Source of the DNA: UBA7398 sp963978235
GTDB taxonomy: Bacteria > Actinomycetota > Actinomycetes > Nanopelagicales > Nanopelagicaceae
DNA length: 16,088 nucleotides
Reading direction: 5' to 3'
NCBI GenBank assembly: GCA_963978235.1
Contig: CAXBQM010000021.1
Span: 1-16,088, forward strand
The notes beneath the pieces are model-generated. The model did not search any database. It worked only from the letters and a program-made list of their open reading frames with translations, and was not told the DNA's origin. Each line of letters begins with the position of its first letter. The stretch's first letter is position 1. A program made the translations under genes and the position numbers. Below, piece after piece: positions 1-6,635 of this stretch.

Positions 1-557
1 TGATTGGACTTTCTTTTTTTGGAATTGGTGAAGCATTTCTTGTGCAATCCATGTTGGGCAATTCACCGTGGACAGTGTTAGCACAAGGCGTATCGATTAA
101 AACGTCGTTACCACTGGGATTAGTGACGGGAATGATCAGCGTTGTTGTCTTGCTTCTCTGGATTCCATTAAGAGAAAGACCAGGACTTGGCACGATCAGC
201 AATATCATCGTCATACCAATCTCACTTCAGATCGCAATCACGGTTTTACCTGAAACTGATTCGACAATTCTCGGTTTGGTCTTCGCTCTTCTTGGAGTCG
301 CAACAATTGGAATGGGATCGGCGCTCTATATTTCCTGCCTCCTTGGCCCAGGTCCGCGCGATGGTTTGATGACCGCGTTACATCATCGAACCGGTATTCG
401 GGTCGGCCGAGTTCGATTGTGTATTGAAGCGGTGGTTTTTCTCATTGGGTGGGCGCTCGGTGGACGGATTGGCGTTGGCACTGCGCTCTTTGCGCTCCTG
501 ATTGGCCAATCAATAGCGATCTCCTTCGGAGTGGTTTCCCGACTTACCTCTCGGTAA
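1..557 (+). CDS. YczE/YitT-like integral membrane protein, 5' end outside window
   Basis: This is the C-terminal ~184 residues of a membrane protein. A GTG at 42 could be taken as the start, but the frame stays open to the left edge. The residues read upstream of it (IGLSFFGIGEAFLV) continue a hydrophobic helix with the glycine-rich pattern of YczE-type proteins, so the gene almost certainly begins before the window. Family hallmarks are the G-N-S-P-W segment after the first helix, the LGPGPRDGLM motif about two thirds along, and a C-terminal GxxLGGxxGxGT segment. About five membrane helices are visible. The biochemical function of this family is not established; proteins of this type are often described only as membrane proteins. 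It lies 88 bp upstream of the purine permease on the same strand, so co-transcription is possible. Family assignment is fairly sure, function unknown. Confidence 0.75.
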   Translation, partial: IGLSFFGIGEAFLVQSMLGNSPWTVLAQGVSIKTSLPLGLVTGMISVVVLLLWIPLRERPGLGTISNIIVIPISLQIAITVLPETDSTILGLVFALLGVATIGMGSALYISCLLGPGPRDGLMTALHHRTGIRVGRVRLCIEAVVFLIGWALGGRIGVGTALFALLIGQSIAISFGVVSRLTSR

Positions 558-645
558 CACCTACCGTTAGGGACTTCCCCCGGTTTGTGGACCGCTTCCG
601 CACGGGGTCGCAAACACCCCCGATACCAAAACAGAGGGGTAGGTC
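558..645 (+). promoter_or_regulatory. GC-rich, potentially structured 5' leader of the purine permease gene
   Basis: The 88-nt gap before the permease start can fold extensively. Its two ends are perfectly complementary over 7 nt (559-565 with 638-644), and the right arm covers part of the ribosome binding site GAGGGG (634-639). Inside, hairpins can form at 570-579, 581-594 and 604-620. The loops of the last two are complementary to each other, so 583-589 can pair with 609-615, with one G·T wobble. C-tracts at 577-581 and 617-621 could also mask the GGGG of the ribosome binding site. The layout resembles a cis-regulatory RNA, but I do not recognise a known riboswitch class. The folding is by eye only. 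Confidence 0.4.
634..639 (+). promoter_or_regulatory. Ribosome binding site of the NCS2 permease
   Basis: GAGGGG lies 6 nt before the ATG at 646 and fixes that start. It is one of the few clear Shine-Dalgarno sites in the window, and it partly overlaps the right arm of the leader's closing stem. Confidence 0.7.
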
Positions 646-2082
646 ATGCTCGATAGTTATTTCAAAATCTCGCAACGTGGCTCAACCGTTGCGCAAGAAG
701 TCCGTGGTGGCGTTGTCACCTTCTTCACGATGGCATACATCGTGGCGCTCAATCCATTGATCATTGGATTGGCAAAAGATGGCGATGGCAAATTCCTTGG
801 AGGTGGCGATGCTCCTAATCTTGCATTAGTAGCAGCTGCAACCGCACTTGTCGCCGGAGTCATGTCAATTCTTATGGGCGTAGTGGCAAATTTCCCACTC
901 GCACTTGCAACTGGTTTAGGACTCAACACATTCGTTGCAGTGGGTATTGCATCGCGAATGACATGGGCAGATGCAATGGGCCTTGTTGTACTAGAAGGCT
1001 TAATCATCACTGTTCTCGTTCTCACCGGTTTCCGCGTAGCGGTTTTCCGCGCTGTACCGACACAATTGAAGATTGCAATCTCAGTTGGTATTGGTCTCTT
1101 CATCGCGTTAATCGGTCTAGTTGACTCTGGTTTCGTTCGCAGAACCTCACAAGGTCCAGTACCGGTAACACTCGGTGATGGTGGCACATTGGTCGGTTGG
1201 CCAATCATTGTCTTCGCATTCGGTCTCTTCTTGATGATTGCGCTCATGGTTCGCAAAGTAAAAGCAGCACTTCTCATCGGAATTGTTGTTGCAACAGTTG
1301 CTGCAGTTGCGATTGAAAGCGCTTTCAAAATCGGACCAAACTTCGATGGCGCAACTGGCAAGGTAAATCCAAAAGGTTGGGGCTTGAATGTTCCAGCGAT
1401 GCCTGATCAGATTGTTTCCACACCAGACTTTGGTCTGTTGGGACATTTCAATCTCTTCGGTTCATTTAGTCGAATTAGCGTGATTTCAGCTCTGCTCATT
1501 GTCTTCACACTTCTTCTCGCTGACTTCTTCGACACCATGGGAACAATGACTGCAATTGGTCATGAAGCCGGATTGGTTGATCGAGATGGCAATGTGCCAA
1601 ACACAGAGAAGATCTTGCTTGTCGATTCACTCGCTGCTGCCGCTGGTGGCGCTGGTGCAGTTTCATCCAACACGTCATACATCGAATCGGCATCAGGTGT
1701 CGGTGAAGGTGCACGTACTGGATTGGCTTCAGTAGTAACAGGAATTTGCTTCTTGTTAACAACATTCCTCGCACCACTTGTTGCCATCATTCCTTACGAA
1801 GCAGCTACCCCAGCACTTGTCATCGTCGGTTTCCTTATGATGACCGGAATCAAGAACATTGATTGGAATGATCTAGGAATTTCAATTCCTGCCTTCCTTA
1901 CAATTATCTTGATGCCATTTACCTACAACATCACTGTTGGTATTGGCGCTGGCTTTGTTACCTATGTAGTCATTAGATTCCTGCAAGGACGTCGCAGTGA
2001 AATTCATCCACTGCTCTTCCTTGTTTCAGGTCTCTTCATGATCTACTTCCTCACCTCACCCATCAATACCTGGGTTGGTTAA
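646..2082 (+). CDS. NCS2-family (AzgA-type) purine permease, probably guanine/hypoxanthine/adenine uptake
   Basis: A 478-residue polytopic inner-membrane protein, close to the usual AzgA-type length. It probably imports purine bases by proton symport for salvage. Family signatures in order are: an N-terminal TFFTMAYIVALNP segment (~25-37); GLGLNTFVA (~90-98), the conserved NCS2 segment after helix 3; DFFDTMGT (~293-300); and SNTSYIESASGVGEGARTGL (~341-360). The last two are the substrate-site regions of the AzgA/PbuG branch. They point to hypoxanthine, guanine or adenine rather than uracil or xanthine, though the exact base cannot be read from sequence. The ATG is supported by a good ribosome binding site. 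The gene is followed by a strong terminator, and its leader may be regulatory. Codon use differs from most neighbours (alanine largely GCA/GCT, few GCG), which would fit high expression. Confidence 0.9.
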   Translation: MLDSYFKISQRGSTVAQEVRGGVVTFFTMAYIVALNPLIIGLAKDGDGKFLGGGDAPNLALVAAATALVAGVMSILMGVVANFPLALATGLGLNTFVAVGIASRMTWADAMGLVVLEGLIITVLVLTGFRVAVFRAVPTQLKIAISVGIGLFIALIGLVDSGFVRRTSQGPVPVTLGDGGTLVGWPIIVFAFGLFLMIALMVRKVKAALLIGIVVATVAAVAIESAFKIGPNFDGATGKVNPKGWGLNVPAMPDQIVSTPDFGLLGHFNLFGSFSRISVISALLIVFTLLLADFFDTMGTMTAIGHEAGLVDRDGNVPNTEKILLVDSLAAAAGGAGAVSSNTSYIESASGVGEGARTGLASVVTGICFLLTTFLAPLVAIIPYEAATPALVIVGFLMMTGIKNIDWNDLGISIPAFLTIILMPFTYNITVGIGAGFVTYVVIRFLQGRRSEIHPLLFLVSGLFMIYFLTSPINTWVG

Positions 2083-2095
2083 TAACTCGTACATC

Positions 2096-2133
2096 AATAA
2101 AGGGCCTAGGAAACTAGGCCCTTTATTTTTTTT
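2096..2133 (+). terminator. Intrinsic terminator after the purine permease
   Basis: A perfect 14-bp stem (2096-2109 with 2114-2127) is closed by a GAAA tetraloop and followed by a T run to 2133. It lies between the convergent ends of the permease and ung. On the minus strand the stem is followed only by a short TTTATT-like tail, so it could act on ung transcripts too, but less well. It is the only clear intrinsic terminator I found in the window. Confidence 0.92.
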
Positions 2134-2142
2134 ATCTTCTCA

Positions 2143-2844
2143 CTACCAATTGATCATGTCACTGCCATTAGCCTGAAGTAATTGATTAACACGAGTAAAT
2201 GGTTTTGAACCAATAAATCCACGATGAGCCGATAGCGGGCTCGGATGAACGCCTCGCACCAATCGATTCTCTGGAAAAAATGAACGTAACTCTTGTGCAG
2301 AATTACCCCATAAGAGACCGATCGCACCGCTCTGGGCATACTTTCGAGCAATCTCATCAGTAATTTTCTGCCAACCGATACTTTGATGAGAGCCACTATC
2401 ACCAGCTCGAACAGTGAGCGATCGATTAAGGAGAACAACACCTTGTTCAGTCCATGGCGTGAGATCTCCGTTGGCGGCAATACTTGGCCGGCCAGTATCA
2501 GTTGCAATCTCTTTGAAAATATTGAGAAGCGATCCAGGTAGTGGTTTAGTTTTAGCTGGCACGGCAAACGAGAGTCCGATCGCATGGTGTGGATTGGGAT
2601 ATGGATCTTGACCAACGATTAAAACTTTTGCCTTCTGTGGCGGAATTTCGAGGGCTCTAAAGACATGTTCTCGAGCCGGCAGAATCCTTGCGCCAGAGTT
2701 TGCCTCCGCAATTAATTTTTCTTCAATCTCATCAATCTCGGTTCGCAGAAAGGCTAATTCGTGCTGCCACTGATGAGGAAGTTCGTCAAATAGCACGGGC
2801 GAAATATCGTCCTGCCAGGTTCTGCAGATCGATGGATATTCCAT
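2143..2844 (-). CDS. ung: Uracil-DNA glycosylase, family 1
   Basis: This 233-residue enzyme removes uracil from DNA, starting base-excision repair. The water-activating motif GQDPYP is at residues 78-83 (catalytic Asp80). The uracil-binding region follows through NGDLTPW and LLNRSLTV. The leucine-loop motif HPSPLSA is at 200-206 (catalytic His200). The length is typical of family 1. The ATG start is kept although it overlaps the upstream ABC ATPase by 59 bp and has no ribosome binding site. The N-terminal segment with a Trp at residue 10 aligns well with the conserved first helix of the family (recalled from the mycobacterial protein). A GTG at 2796 would give a shorter protein lacking that helix. 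The gene is probably co-transcribed with, and perhaps translationally coupled to, the ATPase gene. Confidence 0.95.
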   Translation of the reverse strand: MEYPSICRTWQDDISPVLFDELPHQWQHELAFLRTEIDEIEEKLIAEANSGARILPAREHVFRALEIPPQKAKVLIVGQDPYPNPHHAIGLSFAVPAKTKPLPGSLLNIFKEIATDTGRPSIAANGDLTPWTEQGVVLLNRSLTVRAGDSGSHQSIGWQKITDEIARKYAQSGAIGLLWGNSAQELRSFFPENRLVRGVHPSPLSAHRGFIGSKPFTRVNQLLQANGSDMINW

Positions 2845-3568
2845 ATAACGCAGAGAGATTTTCGGATGTGAGAACTGTTGTAATCGGCCCTTGCGCTAAC
2901 GCTCGACCATCTTTGAGAAGAAGCGCGTGCGTGGTACCGATGGGAATCTCTTCAATATGGTGTGTGACGATAATTGTTGCGGGCGCGTGCGGATCGTGCG
3001 CAAACTCGGTTATTCGACGGAGAATATCTTCTCGGCCGCCAAGATCTAATCCGGCTGCCGGCTCATCAAGCAGTAACAACTCTGGATCTGCCATCAGCGC
3101 GCGCGAAATTTGTACTCGTTTCTTCTCGCCTTCGCTTAACGATCCAAAATATTGATTCGCTATCTCGCGAACACCAAATATGGTCAGAAGCGCTTTCGCT
3201 CGCGATTCATCCCATAAGTCATATTCTTCAATCCATCTACCCATTACTGCATATGCCGCGGTAAGTACGATGTCGATCACTTTCTCATCGTGCGGTAAGA
3301 GATCTGACATTGCACTTGAAGCAAATCCGATACGTGGTCGTAACTCAAAGACATCAACCCGTCCTAACTGTTCGCCAAGGAGAGAGACGGAACCTTTTGT
3401 CGGATGAGCGAGTGATGCTGCCAAATTAAGTAGCGTTGTTTTTCCTGCGCCATTAGGACCGAGAATTACCCATCGTTCGCCAGATGAAACGTGCCATTGC
3501 AATGGTCCAAGAATCGTTCGTTCTCCGCGTCGAACTTCGACATTATGGAAATCAATGATGGAACTCAT
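2786..3568 (-). CDS. ABC transporter ATP-binding protein, orphan
   Basis: A single 260-residue nucleotide-binding domain with every ATPase motif intact: Walker A GPNGAGKTT (37-45), signature LSEGE (144-148), Walker B LLLLDE (164-169), D-loop GLD, and H-loop His203. It resembles soluble YlmA/ModF-like single-domain ATPases. No permease or binding protein is encoded nearby, so the substrate cannot be inferred. It could energise a permease elsewhere, or be a non-transport ATPase. The stop codon lies inside ung (59-bp overlap), which suggests a two-gene transcript. Its ATG is divergent from serB with only 30 bp between. No Shine-Dalgarno site precedes it, but a possible -10 (TATCTT) lies 8 nt upstream, so the mRNA may be leaderless. 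Confidence 0.85.
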   Translation of the reverse strand: MSSIIDFHNVEVRRGERTILGPLQWHVSSGERWVILGPNGAGKTTLLNLAASLAHPTKGSVSLLGEQLGRVDVFELRPRIGFASSAMSDLLPHDEKVIDIVLTAAYAVMGRWIEEYDLWDESRAKALLTIFGVREIANQYFGSLSEGEKKRVQISRALMADPELLLLDEPAAGLDLGGREDILRRITEFAHDPHAPATIIVTHHIEEIPIGTTHALLLKDGRALAQGPITTVLTSENLSALYGISIDLQNLAGRYFARAI

Positions 3569-3576
3569 AGATGCGA

Positions 3577-3582
3577 AAGATA
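3577..3582 (-). promoter_or_regulatory. Candidate -10 element of the ABC ATPase gene (TATCTT)
   Basis: On the minus strand TATCTT fits the actinobacterial TANNNT -10 consensus and ends 8 nt before the ATG, so transcription would begin at or next to the start codon. No convincing -35 is visible. It is weaker than the serB example because the spacing is slightly long. Confidence 0.4.
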
Positions 3583-3586
3583 CCGA

Positions 3587-3592
3587 TAAAAT
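3587..3592 (+). promoter_or_regulatory. serB: Candidate -10 element for leaderless serB (TAAAAT)
   Basis: TAAAAT ends 6 nt before the serB ATG and there is no Shine-Dalgarno site. That is the geometry expected of a leaderless actinobacterial transcript starting at the A of the ATG. The same hexamer with the same spacing recurs before hisE and rpe. Confidence 0.6.
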
Positions 3593-3598
3593 CTCCTA

Positions 3599-4798
3599 AT
3601 GAGCGCACCTAGACCACGACGACATTCTGGTCTTCTCCTCTTTAGCGGCGTTGATGCACCGGGTCAATCAGATGCAATTTTTTCTGCACTCGCCTCCTAT
3701 TCAATCGATATCATCGATATCGAACAGGTTGTTATAAGTAAACGTTTGCTCCTCACCATTCTCATTTCATTAGACCCAGCCCATTCGAGCGCAATAGAAC
3801 GCGAGTTACAAATCGTTGCCAGCGATAAGAATTTAGATTTTGCCGCTGAATTTACTGCGCTTTCTGAAGAGTCAGAGCGGGTCGTTGAACGCTTGCATTT
3901 AGTGGCGCTCGGTTCACCACTGTCACCTCAAGCAGTCTCAGTGGTTGCTCATTCGATAGCGGCTAATAATGGAAATATTGATCGAATCCATCGAACTGTT
4001 TCCTACCCAGTTACCGCCTTTGAGTTTGTCATCTCCTTACCAAGTAATCAGCGTGAAGGCTTGATTCGCGAACTTAATAAACTCTCCCGTGAGAATAGTT
4101 TTGATTTCTCCGTTGAGAACGAATCGTTGCGACGTGGCGCGAAACGGTTAGTTCTTCTCGATGTTGATTCAACGCTCATCCAGCAGGAAGTAATCGATTT
4201 ACTCGGCGCACGGACCGAACATAAAGAACAGATCATTGAAATTACTTCGCGAGCAATGAGGGGCGAGCTTACTTTTGATGAAGCGTTGCGCGCGCGAGTA
4301 GCGCTCTTGAAAGGTTTGAGCGCGGAGGTTTTAGATGAAGTGCGAGCGGAAATTTCCTTATCCCCTGGTGCGCGAACTTTAATCCGAACCCTGCATCACC
4401 TCGGTCATAAAGTCGGAATTGTTTCTGGTGGCTTCAGTGATGTCATTGCCCCACTAGCGGAAGAACTCAAACTAGATTTTGTCTTAGCCAATAAATTAGA
4501 AGTGCTTGATGGCTACTTAACAGGAAACGTTGTTGGCGAGATAGTTAATCGCGAACGTAAAGCGAGCGCACTTCGTGAATTTGCCGCACGCGAGAAGATT
4601 GATATCGCGCAAACGGTTGCGGTTGGCGATGGCGCGAATGATCTCGAGATGCTTAAACTTGCCGGACTTGGTATCGCATTTAATGCTAAACCGATCTTGC
4701 GCGATAGCGCAGATGCTTCGATATCAAACCCTTATCTCGATAGCGTGCTCTATCTCCTTGGCATCACTCGCGAAGAAGTGACGCAAGCGCTTTTATAG
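3599..4798 (+). CDS. serB: Phosphoserine phosphatase with N-terminal ACT domains
   Basis: Catalyses the last step of serine synthesis, hydrolysing O-phosphoserine to serine. The 399-residue protein has two N-terminal ACT-like domains (~10-85 and ~98-172), probably for amino-acid sensing or oligomerisation, then a HAD phosphatase domain. The nucleophile motif DVDST is at 188-192 (Asp188 nucleophile, Asp190 acid/base), with the substrate-binding Glu nearby (~197). Motif II SGG is at 276-278, Lys320 is motif III, and the Mg-binding GDGANDLEM is at 343-351. This ACT-ACT-HAD form is common in actinobacteria. The gene is divergent from the ABC ATPase with 30 bp between, appears to be leaderless, and its stop overlaps the hisG stop by 6 bp on the opposite strand. 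Confidence 0.94.
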   Translation: MSAPRPRRHSGLLLFSGVDAPGQSDAIFSALASYSIDIIDIEQVVISKRLLLTILISLDPAHSSAIERELQIVASDKNLDFAAEFTALSEESERVVERLHLVALGSPLSPQAVSVVAHSIAANNGNIDRIHRTVSYPVTAFEFVISLPSNQREGLIRELNKLSRENSFDFSVENESLRRGAKRLVLLDVDSTLIQQEVIDLLGARTEHKEQIIEITSRAMRGELTFDEALRARVALLKGLSAEVLDEVRAEISLSPGARTLIRTLHHLGHKVGIVSGGFSDVIAPLAEELKLDFVLANKLEVLDGYLTGNVVGEIVNRERKASALREFAAREKIDIAQTVAVGDGANDLEMLKLAGLGIAFNAKPILRDSADASISNPYLDSVLYLLGITREEVTQALL

Positions 4799-5635
4799 TC
4801 GGGAAGCGTGAATATCGGTTACGAGGATTCCGCGCGCGCCTACCTCATAGAGTTGGTCCATCACATCATGAATAGTCTTCCGCTCCACCATCGCTCGTAC
4901 TGCTACCCAACCTTCTTTTTGTAGTGGTGAAATGGTGGGCGACTCCAAACCAGGAGTTATTGCGCAGGCTGCTTCCAAATTCTTCGCTTCAACATCGTAA
5001 TCAACGAGAACGTATTGCCGAGCGATAACCACGCCTTGTAAGCGGCGGATAAGTGTAGAAACCTCAGTTCGAACAGCCACGCCTTTACGTTTAATAACGA
5101 TTGCTTCGCTCTCTAAAAGTGGCTCGCCAAAGACGACTAAACCAGCTTGCTTGAGAGTTCCACCGGTAGAGACAACGTCCGCGATCACATCTGCAACACC
5201 CAGGTGAATGGAACTTTCTACTGCGCCATCAAGTTTTACTACCTGAGCTGTAATTCCGTTCTGCGCAAGGTAATGAGCGACCAACCCCGGATAAGCGGTA
5301 GCTATTCGCTTTCCTTGTAACTCGGATAACTTAAGAGCGTTGCGCGCCGCGAACCTAAATTTACTTCTCCCAAAATCTAGACCTAATATTTCTTCAGCGT
5401 CAGCGCCAGAATCGATGAGAAGATCGCGTCCAGTGATGCCTATTTCAAGTTCGCCGGAACCGACATACACTGCGATATCCCTTGGGCGAAGATAATAAAA
5501 TTCGACATCTGCACTCGGATCAAAGAAAACTAAATCTCGGGAATCGGTTCGTTGTCGATAACCAGCTTCTTTAAGAATAGAAGTGGCAGCTTCCGATAAG
5601 GAGCCTTTATTTGGTAGCGCAATTTTTAAGGTCAT
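4793..5635 (-). CDS. hisG: ATP phosphoribosyltransferase, long form
   Basis: First and usually feedback-controlled step of histidine synthesis: ATP + PRPP to phosphoribosyl-ATP. At 280 residues it is the long homohexameric form. The N-terminal catalytic part starts at LKIALPNKGSL, contains GITGRDLL (~66-73), and carries the PRPP-binding loop ADVVSTGGTL at ~152-161. The C-terminal ~75 residues, with the EGWVAVRAMV segment and the GARGILVTDI end, form the ACT-like domain that binds histidine in long-form enzymes, so no HisZ partner is needed. It lies 11 bp downstream of hisE with no clear ribosome binding site, consistent with a hisE-hisG operon. No other his genes are present here. Confidence 0.95.
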   Translation of the reverse strand: MTLKIALPNKGSLSEAATSILKEAGYRQRTDSRDLVFFDPSADVEFYYLRPRDIAVYVGSGELEIGITGRDLLIDSGADAEEILGLDFGRSKFRFAARNALKLSELQGKRIATAYPGLVAHYLAQNGITAQVVKLDGAVESSIHLGVADVIADVVSTGGTLKQAGLVVFGEPLLESEAIVIKRKGVAVRTEVSTLIRRLQGVVIARQYVLVDYDVEAKNLEAACAITPGLESPTISPLQKEGWVAVRAMVERKTIHDVMDQLYEVGARGILVTDIHASRL

Positions 5636-5646
5636 AGGGGTGCCAA

Positions 5647-5910
5647 TTACAAATTCTTATTCACGGCGTCCATAGAGATACCGCGAGCAATCATCAGAAC
5701 TTGAATCCGATATAACAATTGACTTATCTCTAGTGCAAGCGCTTCATCGCTTTCATGTTCTGCCGCAAGCCACACTTCGCCAGCCTCTTCAAGAATCTTT
5801 TTTCCTATTTCATGAACACCCGCGTCAAGGGAAGAGACCGTCCCGGAGTTAGTGGGACGGCTCTTTGCCTTCGCTTGCAATTCCACCCATAAACTCTCAA
5901 ATGTTTTCAT
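5647..5910 (-). CDS. hisE: Phosphoribosyl-ATP pyrophosphatase
   Basis: Second step of histidine synthesis: phosphoribosyl-ATP to phosphoribosyl-AMP + PPi. The protein is 87 residues, the normal size for a stand-alone HisE. It has the MazG-like all-alpha core with the metal-binding cluster EEAGE (41-45) and the EISQLLY helix (61-67). The latter has Gln where many HisE proteins have Asp. I recall the same Gln in the mycobacterial protein, so this is lineage-typical rather than a defect. The start MKTFESLW also matches that protein. The 21-bp gap to the PnuC-family gene has no ribosome binding site but does contain a TAAAAT -10 candidate 6 nt before the ATG, so hisE-hisG probably has its own leaderless transcript. 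Confidence 0.93.
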   Translation of the reverse strand: MKTFESLWVELQAKAKSRPTNSGTVSSLDAGVHEIGKKILEEAGEVWLAAEHESDEALALEISQLLYRIQVLMIARGISMDAVNKNL

Positions 5911-5916
5911 CTGAGA

Positions 5917-5922
5917 ATTTTA
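5917..5922 (-). promoter_or_regulatory. hisE: Candidate -10 element for leaderless hisE (TAAAAT)
   Basis: On the minus strand TAAAAT ends 6 nt before the hisE ATG, in the 21-bp gap after the PnuC-family gene. There is no Shine-Dalgarno site. Hexamer and spacing are identical to those before serB and rpe. Confidence 0.6.
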
Positions 5923-5931
5923 GAGTATTGG

Positions 5932-6612
5932 CTAAGACGCAAGCGCAGCCTTTTCTCGCTGCGAGATACGTAGCCACGACCAGAAACCCCAGATAACAAA
6001 GGGTAGATAAATCGCATAGAGCGTGCCGGTTGGGTAATAGCCATTCGAGAATGCGAATGGAACACCGACAATGTCTACTGCGATCCAGACCAACCAGAAT
6101 TCAACATACCCTCTGCTCATACCAAAAGTCGCGAGTGCAGTGCCAGTGAAAATCCAGGTATCGACGAAAAGCCACGTACCACTCTCACCTAGCGCTTTAA
6201 ATATCTGTTGTGAAATGAGAAAGAAAATAATTACTGATGGACCTATCACCAACTTTTCCCGCAACGTGGTCCATCGAGGTGCAACTGCGGGTCTGGCTCC
6301 GGAACCAGATCGCTTACGAGCTGCCCATCTCGTCCAACCGTAGATGCTGACAACTATGAGCAGCAGATTTCTACCTGCTTGCCCGTAGAAGTTTGAATGT
6401 TGTGTGGAATCACCATAAGAAAAAACGGCTCCTAAGAAAACCGTAAAAAGAAGTCCGTCGCCAACTATTCCTACCGGCCACGCCGCAACCAACCGACGTG
6501 CTCCCAATACCGCACTTGTTAATCCAAGTAAGCCGCCGATAATCTCTCGCCACGCAATTGATTTGCTCCCGATATGAAGTTGCGCTTCAAAGAGCCATTT
6601 GAGCAGTGACAT
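5932..6612 (-). CDS. pnuC: PnuC-family vitamin transporter, possibly riboflavin (RibM/PnuX-like)
   Basis: A 226-residue membrane protein with about seven helices and PnuC-family landmarks: WPVGIVGD (45-52), a YGW helix end (91-93), the WLVWIAVDIVGVPFAF segment (173-188), and a C-terminal GFWSWL (209-214). PnuC proteins are facilitators for vitamins trapped inside the cell by phosphorylation. Characterised members carry nicotinamide riboside, and the actinobacterial branch RibM/PnuX carries riboflavin. Two points favour riboflavin. The gene sits between rpe and hisE-hisG, where Streptomyces keeps its rib operon, and the RGYVEFWLVW...DIVGVP segment resembles RibM as I recall it. No FMN riboswitch fits in the 23-bp upstream gap. 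A ribosome binding site, GAGAGG at 6618-6623, is 5 nt before the ATG. Family secure; substrate inferred. Confidence 0.82.
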   Translation of the reverse strand: MSLLKWLFEAQLHIGSKSIAWREIIGGLLGLTSAVLGARRLVAAWPVGIVGDGLLFTVFLGAVFSYGDSTQHSNFYGQAGRNLLLIVVSIYGWTRWAARKRSGSGARPAVAPRWTTLREKLVIGPSVIIFFLISQQIFKALGESGTWLFVDTWIFTGTALATFGMSRGYVEFWLVWIAVDIVGVPFAFSNGYYPTGTLYAIYLPFVIWGFWSWLRISQREKAALAS

Positions 6613-6617
6613 TCTTT

Positions 6618-6623
6618 CCTCTC
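6618..6623 (-). promoter_or_regulatory. pnuC: Ribosome binding site of the PnuC-family gene
   Basis: GAGAGG on the minus strand, 5 nt before the ATG. It supports the start and indicates translation from a longer rpe transcript rather than a leaderless one. Confidence 0.6.
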
Positions 6624-6635
6624 TTCATCCAGTCT

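Noticed and set aside
42..557. GTG at 42 as the true start of the first gene
   Set aside because: The frame is open to the left edge and the upstream residues continue a family-typical hydrophobic helix, so the gene is truncated by the window.
558..645. Classical purine riboswitch before the permease
   Set aside because: The conserved A/U-rich core and the characteristic pairing of the purine aptamer are absent; only the general layout of a closing stem plus interacting loops is similar.
657..1361. Long minus-strand open frame opposite the purine permease
   Set aside because: Its translation is low-complexity and Thr/Ala/Pro-rich, as expected of an antisense shadow, with no recognisable domain or ribosome binding site.
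5647..5910. HisE inactivation, because Gln replaces a usual Asp in the EISQLLY helix
   Set aside because: I recall the same sequence in the mycobacterial enzyme, so it is a normal actinobacterial variant.
6613..6635. FMN riboswitch before the PnuC/RibM-like gene
   Set aside because: Only 23 bp separate it from rpe, far too short for an FMN riboswitch, and no such motif was seen in the end of rpe.
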